Of a stretch of 38,476 nucleotides of DNA, positions 32,436 to 38,476 are shown in pieces. Source of the stretch: Myxococcota bacterium (GTDB lineage: Bacteria > Myxococcota_A > UBA9160 > UBA4427). The stretch covers positions 1 through 38,476 of the forward strand of contig JANQEL010000272.1 of NCBI GenBank assembly GCA_028278345.1. Direction: 5' to 3'. A program made the translations under genes and the position numbers. The notes under the pieces are model-generated. The model saw only the letters and a program-made list of their open reading frames with translations, was not told the DNA's origin and did no database searches. Positions within the stretch are counted from its first letter, which is position 1. Each line of letters opens with the position of its first letter.

Positions 32436-33290
32436 GTGAAGTTCGGTCTGATGTTCTCCAATACCGGCCCCTTCGGCCGACCCGAAGGATGCACCCACCT
32501 CGCACAGACGGCCGAGAACTGCGGCGTCGAATCGCTCTGGACCGTCGAGCACGTGGCCGTTCCCGTCGGCTACGAATCGAAGTACCCCTACAGCGAGGAC
32601 GGCAAGATGCCGGGGCCCGAGAACTCGCCGATCCCCGACCCGCTGGTTTGGCTGAGCTTCGCCGCGGCGGTGACGAAGACGATCAAGCTCGCGACGGGCA
32701 TCCTCATCCTGCCCCAGCGCCACCCGATCTACACCGCGAAGGAGTTCGCGACCCTCGACGTCCTTTCGAATGGGCGCGCGATCGCCGGCATCGGTATCGG
32801 CTGGCTCGAAGAAGAGTTCGCGGCGCTCGACATCCCCTTCAAGCAGCGCGTGGGTCGTACGGAAGAATGCGCGGTGGCGCTGAAGCAGCTGTGGGGCGAG
32901 AAGGCGCTTCCCTTCGAAGGGAAGTACTACAGCTGGCCCGCGATCGAATCGAATCCGAAGCCCGTGCAACCCGGCGGTGTTCCGATCGTGGTCGGTGGGC
33001 ACGTGGAAGGAGCCGCCCGGCGCGCGGCGCGCATCGGCGATGGCTTCTTCCCCGCCAGTGGCGACCTGCCGAAGCTCTTCGAAGCCCTGCGCGACGAGTG
33101 CGACAAGATCGGTCGCGATCCCTCGGAGATCGAACTCACGACGGGTGGTGCGCTCCGCTCCCTCGACGACGTGAAGCGGTTCCAGGACATGGGCGTGTCG
33201 CGCCTCATCGTGCCGCCTCCGGGTTTCGACAAGGACGCCGTCGAGAAGGGGCTCGAGACCCTGGGCAACGAATTCATTTCCAAGCTGTAG
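32436..33290 (+). CDS. LLM class F420-dependent oxidoreductase (TIGR03619-like)
   Basis: A protein of 284 residues. The luciferase-like barrel is marked by VKFGLMFSNTGPF at the start, TVEHVAVPVGYESKYPYSEDG, ATGILILPQRHPIYTAKEFA, IAGIGIGWLEEEFAAL and VPIVVGGHVEGAARRA. It is closest in style to the LLM protein at 13482-14348 (same ...YPYxEDG segment), hence TIGR03619-like and probably F420-dependent. The start is GTG with AAAGGAG upstream; an earlier in-frame ATG at 32358 gives an arginine-rich leader and is rejected. The carboxylase gene begins 24 bp downstream and is probably co-transcribed. Confidence 0.92.
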   Translation: MKFGLMFSNTGPFGRPEGCTHLAQTAENCGVESLWTVEHVAVPVGYESKYPYSEDGKMPGPENSPIPDPLVWLSFAAAVTKTIKLATGILILPQRHPIYTAKEFATLDVLSNGRAIAGIGIGWLEEEFAALDIPFKQRVGRTEECAVALKQLWGEKALPFEGKYYSWPAIESNPKPVQPGGVPIVVGGHVEGAARRAARIGDGFFPASGDLPKLFEALRDECDKIGRDPSEIELTTGGALRSLDDVKRFQDMGVSRLIVPPPGFDKDAVEKGLETLGNEFISKL

Positions 33291-33314
33291 TCGAAGAAGA
33301 GAGTCCCAGGTCCC

Positions 33315-36300
33315 ATGCAGAAACTGCTCGTCGCCAACCGCGCGGAGATCGCCATCCGCATCTGCCGTGCGGCCGCCGAACTCGGGATCGAGACCCTGGC
33401 GATCGCGCCCGACGACGACGCGGCGTGTCTGCACACCCGACGTGCCGATGGTTGGTACCGACTGGAAGGGCAGGGAGCGGCCGCCTATCTCGACATCGAG
33501 CAGGTCGTGGCCCTCGCACAGCGCGAAGGCTGCGACGCGGTCCACCCCGGCTACGGCTTCCTCTCGGAGAACGCCGACTTCGCGCGAAGTTGTGAAGCGG
33601 CTGGCATCACCTTCGTGGGCCCGACGCCCGAGCAGCTGGCCCTGCTGGGCGACAAGCTCGCGGCGCGCGCCCTCGCGAAGGAATGCGGCGTCGCGATCCT
33701 GCCGGGTACGACCGAAGCGGCGACCCCCGCCCAGGCCAAGGCGCTCTTCGACGAGGAGGAAGAGGGTTTCCAACTCGTCGTGAAGGCGGTGGCGGGGGGA
33801 GGCGGTCGCGGCATGCGGGTGGTCGATTCGGCATCCGAAGTAGACGCTGCATTCGAGCGCTGCGCCAAGGAAGCCGAGGCCTTCTTCGGTTCCCCCGACC
33901 TCTACCTCGAACGCTTCGTCGCCGATGCGCGACACCTCGAGGTGCAGATCTTCGGCGACGGAAAGGGCGGCATCGTCGATCTCGGCGAGCGCGAGTGCAC
34001 GCTGCAACGCCAAAACCAGAAGGTGGTCGAGCAGGCGCCTTCCTTCGGACTCGATCCCGCCGTGCGCGAGGAGGTCATCGCGGCGGCAAGGCGCATGGCC
34101 GGGCAGGTCGCTTATCGATCGCTGGGCACCTTCGAGTTCCTGCTCGATCGAAGCCAGGGCACGGCGACCTTCATGGAGGCCAACCCGCGTCTGCAGGTGG
34201 AGCACACCGTGACCGAGATGGTGACGGGTGTCGATCTCGTGCAATCGCAGCTGCACCTGGCGCAGGGCGCGGGCCTCGACGAATTGGGGCTCGCCGAAGC
34301 GCCGGTGGCGCGCGGACACGCGATCCAGTTGCGCATCAACACGGAGAAGATGAGCAACAAGGGAACGGCGCTCCCGTCGGGCGGCACGCTCACGGGCTTC
34401 GCTGCGCCGACGGGGCCCGGGGTGCGACTCGACTCGCACGCGTACGCGGGCTTCAGCACGAGCCCCCTCTACGACTCCCTGCTCGCCAAGTTGATCGTTC
34501 ATACCCCCGGCGACCATGCGGCGGCGGTTCGCAAGGCACGCGCTGCATTGCGCGAGTTCGAGACCCCGGGTGTCACGACGAATGCACCCTTCCTCGGCGA
34601 GTTGCTCGCCGACGAGGCCGTCGAGCGAAACGACGTCAGCACGGGCTACATCGCGGCGAACGCGAAGCGCCTGAACGCGCAATTGAAGGAAGCGCAGGAG
34701 CGCGAAGCCTCTGCGTCGAGTGCGGGTACGGCCATCGCGGGCGTGCAGGTCGATGCGAGCGATCCCCTCGCCGTCCTGAAGCACGGCACCGACGATCTCG
34801 CCGGGTCGAGTGGCGCCGACGCGTCCGACGACATCGAAGGCGCCGTCCCCGCTCCCATCCAGGGGACGATCGTCAGCATCGCGGTTTCGGCGGGGGACGC
34901 CGTGGCAGCTGGGGCTCCCGTGCTCGTGATGGAAGCCATGAAGATGGAGCACGTGATCCGCAGCGAGGTGGCGGGCACGGTGCGCGAAGTGCGGGTGAAC
35001 GTGGGCGACGCCGTCTACGAAGGTGCGGCGCTGCTCGTCGTCGAGCCTGGAGAAGTGGATGCCGCGCACGCCGCCCCGGCCGAGGAAGTCGACCTCGATG
35101 CCATCCGGCCGGACCTGCAGGAAGTGATCGACGCCCACGCGTACGGTCTCGACGCGAACCGGAAGGAAGCGGCCGCGAAGCGACACGCCAAGGGCCATCG
35201 CACGGTGCGCGAGAACGTCGCCGACCTGATCGACGAGGGGAGCCTGCGCGAGTACGGCGCGCTCACCGTCGCGGCCCAACGCCGTCGCCGCGAACTGCAG
35301 GATCTGAAGGAGAACACCCCGGGCGACGGGATGGTGGTGGGCATCGCGAGCATCAACGGCGATCGCTTCGAAGGGCACGCAGCCCGCGCCGTCGTGCTCG
35401 CCTATGACTACAGCGTGCTGGCCGGCACCCAGGGCGCGTTCAATCACCTGAAGAAGGACCGCATGCTCGAGGTTGCGAAAGAGCAGCGACTGCCCGTCGT
35501 GCTCTACGGCGAGGGTGGCGGCGGACGACCCGGCGATACCGACGGTCTCGGCGGCGCTGGCCTCAATTGTCTCGCGTTTCAATACATGGCCGAGCTGAGC
35601 GGGCTGGTTCCGCTCGTTGGCATCACGAACGGCTACTCCTTTGCGGGCAACGCGGTCCTGCTCGGCATGTGCGACGTCCTGATCGCAACCCGCGGTTCGA
35701 ACATCGGCGTCGGCGGGCCCGCAATGATCGAAGGTGGCGGGCTCGGCGTCTTTCACCCCTCGCAGGTCGGCCCGATGGAAGTGCAGGTACCCAACGGCGT
35801 GGTGGACATCGCGGTCGAAGACGAGGCGGAAGCCACCGCGGTCGCGAAGAAGTACCTCGCCTTCTTCCAGGGGCGAACGGAGCCCGGCCCCGTGCCCGAT
35901 CAACGTCGCTTGCGATCGGTGATCCCCGAGAACCGGCTTCGCATCTACGACGTGCGCGAGGTGATCGACACCCTCGCGGACGAGGGGTCGGTGCTCGAGA
36001 TCCGCCGCGGCTTCGGCCACGGCATCGTGACTTCGCTCGCGCGGATCGAGGGGCGCCCGCTCGGCATCATCGCGAACAACCCGCACCACCTGGCGGGTGC
36101 CGTCGATCGCGATGGCTCCGACAAGGGGGCGCGCTTCATGCAGCTGTGCGACGCCTTCGACATTCCACTGCTCTTCCTCTGCGATACCCCCGGCATCATG
36201 GTGGGACCGGAAGCGGAGAAGGAGGCCACGGTTCGCCACGCCTCACGCATGATGGTGAACGCCACGAGCCTCACCGTGCCGTTCTTCATGATCGTCATGC

Positions 36301-36659
36301 GCAAGGGCTACGGCCTCGGCGCCCAGGCGATGGCCGGGGGCAGCTTCCAGAACCCGATGTTCTCGGTCTCATGGCCCACCGGTGAGTTCGGCGGCATGGG
36401 GCTCGAAGGCGCGGTGAAGCTCGGCTACCGCAAGGAACTCGAAGCCGAGACCGACCCCGCCGAACGCCAGGCCCTGTACGAGAAGATGGTCGCGCGCATG
36501 TACGAAGTGGGGAAGGCGGTGAACTACGCCTCGTACTTCGAGATCGACGACGTGATCGATCCTGCCGAGAGTCGCAGCTGGATCATCGCGGGGCTCGAGA
36601 GTGCGCCGCCCCCGGCCCCGCGCACGGGCAAGAAGCGGCCGTGCATCGATACCTGGTAG
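33315..36659 (+). CDS. Single-chain biotin-dependent acyl-CoA carboxylase (BC-BCCP-CT fusion)
   Basis: A multidomain enzyme of 1114 residues. The biotin carboxylase part (about 1-450) begins MQKLLVANRAEIAIRICRAA and has HPGYGFLSEN, AVAGGGGRGMR, FMEANPRLQVEHTVTE and the ATP-grasp core. The biotinyl domain (about 505-580) has the biotin site EAMKMEH with K543. The remainder is the carboxyltransferase, with GYSFAGNAVLLGMCDVL, GSNIGVGGPAMI in its N-domain and GARFMQLCDAFDIPLLFLCDTPG in its C-domain. This resembles the single-chain long-chain acyl-CoA carboxylases of mycobacteria and Rhodopseudomonas. It carboxylates an acyl-CoA to the malonyl-CoA-type product. No separate subunit genes are present. 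It follows the LLM gene by 24 bp. Confidence 0.95.
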   Translation: MQKLLVANRAEIAIRICRAAAELGIETLAIAPDDDAACLHTRRADGWYRLEGQGAAAYLDIEQVVALAQREGCDAVHPGYGFLSENADFARSCEAAGITFVGPTPEQLALLGDKLAARALAKECGVAILPGTTEAATPAQAKALFDEEEEGFQLVVKAVAGGGGRGMRVVDSASEVDAAFERCAKEAEAFFGSPDLYLERFVADARHLEVQIFGDGKGGIVDLGERECTLQRQNQKVVEQAPSFGLDPAVREEVIAAARRMAGQVAYRSLGTFEFLLDRSQGTATFMEANPRLQVEHTVTEMVTGVDLVQSQLHLAQGAGLDELGLAEAPVARGHAIQLRINTEKMSNKGTALPSGGTLTGFAAPTGPGVRLDSHAYAGFSTSPLYDSLLAKLIVHTPGDHAAAVRKARAALREFETPGVTTNAPFLGELLADEAVERNDVSTGYIAANAKRLNAQLKEAQEREASASSAGTAIAGVQVDASDPLAVLKHGTDDLAGSSGADASDDIEGAVPAPIQGTIVSIAVSAGDAVAAGAPVLVMEAMKMEHVIRSEVAGTVREVRVNVGDAVYEGAALLVVEPGEVDAAHAAPAEEVDLDAIRPDLQEVIDAHAYGLDANRKEAAAKRHAKGHRTVRENVADLIDEGSLREYGALTVAAQRRRRELQDLKENTPGDGMVVGIASINGDRFEGHAARAVVLAYDYSVLAGTQGAFNHLKKDRMLEVAKEQRLPVVLYGEGGGGRPGDTDGLGGAGLNCLAFQYMAELSGLVPLVGITNGYSFAGNAVLLGMCDVLIATRGSNIGVGGPAMIEGGGLGVFHPSQVGPMEVQVPNGVVDIAVEDEAEATAVAKKYLAFFQGRTEPGPVPDQRRLRSVIPENRLRIYDVREVIDTLADEGSVLEIRRGFGHGIVTSLARIEGRPLGIIANNPHHLAGAVDRDGSDKGARFMQLCDAFDIPLLFLCDTPGIMVGPEAEKEATVRHASRMMVNATSLTVPFFMIVMRKGYGLGAQAMAGGSFQNPMFSVSWPTGEFGGMGLEGAVKLGYRKELEAETDPAERQALYEKMVARMYEVGKAVNYASYFEIDDVIDPAESRSWIIAGLESAPPPAPRTGKKRPCIDTW

Positions 36660-36669
36660 AGACGGTCGG

Positions 36670-37842
36670 CTAGAGCACTCGTAGCTCGCGATCGCCGCTG
36701 CGCAGGCGAATGTTCGCGAAGCGGCAAGCTCCGCGCTGTCGGGCGAAGACGCTGTTGGCGATCAGCCAGACGCCGACGATGCGCTTCGCTTCGGGGGCGT
36801 GGCGTGCCAGGTGGTCGGCGTGGTCGCGGTGCAGGTCGCGGCGTTCGCGATGCAGCTTGCCGAGCTCGTCTTCGCCACTGCGCACCACCACGTGATACTC
36901 GCGGTGCTTCCAGTTCGGCAGCGGGCAGACGTAGCCGGTTTCGGGGGCCAGCTCGGTGCTCCAGTAGTAGGTGATGTCCCAGCCGTGATCGAATTCGACG
37001 GCGATGCTGAGGTAGTCGTGGCTCGGCAGGGAATCCTCGCGCGCGACGCCCGGCAGTTCGTCGACCTGCCACTCCCACTCGATCGTGCAACCGGGTTCGA
37101 AGGGGAAGTCGACCTGCTTCTGCAGGATGCCGACGTCGCCTTGGATCTCGCAGTCGATCGCGTGCTCGCCTCCCTCGCGATACATCTCGCCCTCGCCGAG
37201 ATGCCAGAGGTAGTGCCAACCCTCGGGCGGGCGGCCTGCGCCGGCGAGTCGTTCGAGTTCGCCTGATGCGAGGCCGCCGGGATCGCCGGCCGCGACCAGG
37301 GCTTCGAGGCCTTCGCGCGCACCCACGGTCCACTCGACGATCGCGATCCAGGTCTCTCCCGACACGCTTCGATAGACGCTGTCGTCCTGCAGGCGTTCGT
37401 TGCCGTCCTTCGTCGTCCAATCGTTGGGGAAATAGTTGCCCAGGTAGAGGCGACCCGTGGCGTCGGCTTCGAGGTGATGGGTTGCGCGCGAAGAGGAACG
37501 GATCTCTCCGCGCTCGCCTACACGACTCCAGATCTGGTTCTGCGGTCGCACCCAGATGTCGAGGGCCTTCGAAGCGTCGACCCGACCCGCGCAGAAGACC
37601 GTCGATTCGCGACCCGCGGCGAGATCGAAACCGGTATCGCGCCAGGGAACCTCGGTCGCGGGAAGTTCGATCCACTCGCAGCGCTGGACGACATCGGCTC
37701 CGAGTGAATCGATCGCACGATCGAACTCGCGACGAATGGCAGCGAGATCGGGCGGAGCTTCGAGTTCGCCGCGTATGCGACGACCGAGGGTCCTCGCGGC
37801 GAAGCGCAGCGCGATCGACAGGTCGGTGAGGGCGCCCGCCAC
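36670..37842 (-). CDS. DUF3047-like protein
   Basis: A protein of about 390 residues. The recognisable part is near the C-terminus: FPFEPGCTIEWEWQVDELPG, YLSIAVEFDHGWDITYYWST, and VCPLPNWKHREYHVVVRSG, which match the DUF3047 pattern. The rest looks soluble, with a Trp-rich middle. There is no clear signal peptide or membrane helix. The start is uncertain: I use a GTG at 37842, eight bases after the P450 stop. The frame stays open further upstream, but only across the P450 gene. DUF3047 proteins have no known reaction; the tight spacing behind a P450 suggests a role in the same pathway. Confidence 0.75.
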   Translation of the reverse strand: MAGALTDLSIALRFAARTLGRRIRGELEAPPDLAAIRREFDRAIDSLGADVVQRCEWIELPATEVPWRDTGFDLAAGRESTVFCAGRVDASKALDIWVRPQNQIWSRVGERGEIRSSSRATHHLEADATGRLYLGNYFPNDWTTKDGNERLQDDSVYRSVSGETWIAIVEWTVGAREGLEALVAAGDPGGLASGELERLAGAGRPPEGWHYLWHLGEGEMYREGGEHAIDCEIQGDVGILQKQVDFPFEPGCTIEWEWQVDELPGVAREDSLPSHDYLSIAVEFDHGWDITYYWSTELAPETGYVCPLPNWKHREYHVVVRSGEDELGKLHRERRDLHRDHADHLARHAPEAKRIVGVWLIANSVFARQRGACRFANIRLRSGDRELRVL

Positions 37843-37850
37843 GGCGTAGC

Positions 37851-38476
37851 TCAGCCGAAGTCGAAGGGAAGCCGACTGGCGCGTCGCATCACGCCGATCG
37901 ATTCCCACTCGATCTGGTCTTCGAGGAGCCTGGCGTTCTCGGGCAGGAAGTCGAGGGCGCTTTCGAGGACGCACCGCAGTTCCTGCAGTGCCAGGTTCGC
38001 ACCGAGGCAATAGTGCGGGCCGTGACCGAAGACCAGCAGGTCCTTCGTGTCGCGCGTGATGTCGAAGCGATCGGGGTCGGGGAAGACGCGCGGGTCGCGA
38101 TGGGCCGCGCCCACGCTCATCATCAACATGTCGCCCTTGCGAATCTTCTTGCCGCACAATTCGAAGTCCTCGAGGGCATAGCGCGCGCTGCTGCCGGTGG
38201 GGGCGCCGAAATCGAAGCGCAGGGATTCGCGCACGGCGTCGGGGATCCGCTCCCGTTCGGCGCGCACCAGGGCGAGTTGTTCGGGATGCTGGAAGAGCAG
38301 TCGCAGCATTCCGTTCGCGGCGAGGGTCGTCGTCTCCGAACCCGCCGCGACCAATCCCGCGACGGCCATCACGATCCCGTCGTCGTCGAGCACACCGTCG
38401 CCTTCCGCCTGGCCGTGGATCAGATCGGAAATGAGATCTTCCTGCGGTTGTTGTCGCCGTTCGTCGGCGAGTTTGC
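37851..38476 (-). CDS. Cytochrome P450, C-terminal part (cut by window edge)
   Basis: At least 208 C-terminal residues are in the window. The I-helix AAGSETTT oxygen-binding motif, the K-helix ESLR, and the heme-ligand motif FGHGPHYCLG (cysteine codon at 38007-38009) are all present, so the visible part is intact. The gene continues past the right edge without a stop, so the start is not seen. It is a class-I type bacterial P450 hydroxylase; no ferredoxin or reductase gene is in the window. The DUF3047-like gene follows eight bases after its stop. Confidence 0.95.
   Translation of the reverse strand, partial: KLADERRQQPQEDLISDLIHGQAEGDGVLDDDGIVMAVAGLVAAGSETTTLAANGMLRLLFQHPEQLALVRAERERIPDAVRESLRFDFGAPTGSSARYALEDFELCGKKIRKGDMLMMSVGAAHRDPRVFPDPDRFDITRDTKDLLVFGHGPHYCLGANLALQELRCVLESALDFLPENARLLEDQIEWESIGVMRRASRLPFDFG

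Noticed and set aside
32388..36239. Antisense open frame of 1283 codons opposite the carboxylase
   Set aside because: High GC removes stop codons on the opposite strand. The translation is His/Arg/Asp/Gly-rich with no domain, while the sense strand has full carboxylase motifs.

Overview
The window is GC-rich, at a rough estimate two thirds G+C. It is densely packed with 32 complete protein genes plus one cut by the right edge. I see no RNA genes, insertion sequences, phage genes or CRISPR arrays. Lipoprotein and Sec signals, an outer-membrane-style cytochrome c peroxidase, GST-, PhyH- and MaoC-type enzymes, and three F420-type luciferase-like (LLM) oxidoreductases suggest a Gram-negative, F420-using, degradative bacterium of a deltaproteobacterial, Myxococcota or Binatota type. 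The lineage is inferred from gene content, not from a marker gene.

Layout. 77-3143 (+): a molybdopterin oxidoreductase and an SDR dehydrogenase. 3140-5679 (-): an acyl-CoA synthetase and a GST-like protein. 5835-7123 (+): a sterol desaturase-type hydroxylase coupled to a limonene-epoxide-hydrolase-family enzyme. 7152-9038 (-): a glycosyltransferase-39/TPR membrane protein. 9093-10460 (+): an AtoE-type fatty acid transporter. 10457-11566 (-): a Gfo/Idh/MocA oxidoreductase. 11700-15935 (+): a D-aminoacylase-like amidohydrolase, an LLM oxidoreductase and a sulfatase-fold protein that ends in a 20-bp triplicated repeat.

15988-22884 (-) is a tight five-gene cluster: amidohydrolase, PP2C phosphatase, Ser/Thr kinase with a zinc-ribbon tail, molybdopterin oxidoreductase, PhyH dioxygenase. 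The last four genes overlap one another and the first gap is 6 bp. This is the most unusual arrangement in the window, because a kinase/phosphatase pair appears to be co-translated with catabolic enzymes.

23083-24101 (+): a split MaoC hydratase pair. 24220-26474 (+): a TetR regulator with a clear palindromic operator, a small YvaD-like membrane protein and an MFS transporter. 26570-27670 (-): an orphan lipoprotein. 27895-29540 (+): a chalcone-isomerase-like exported protein and a PlsC-type acyltransferase. 29551-32329 (-): a di-heme peroxidase, an LLM oxidoreductase and a DUF6151-like protein. 32436-36659 (+): an LLM oxidoreductase and a single-chain biotin-dependent acyl-CoA carboxylase. 36670-38476 (-): a DUF3047-like protein and a partial cytochrome P450.

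Together the genes look like a catabolic island for hydrophobic carboxylic acids, terpenoids or steroids: hydroxylation (P450, PhyH, sterol desaturase), epoxide hydrolysis, CoA activation, hydration, carboxylation, and amide or ring hydrolysis. The actual substrates cannot be read from the sequence. Same-strand neighbours repeatedly overlap as ATGA, GTGA or TGATG, so translational coupling is a general habit here. No gap between genes exceeds about 225 bases.
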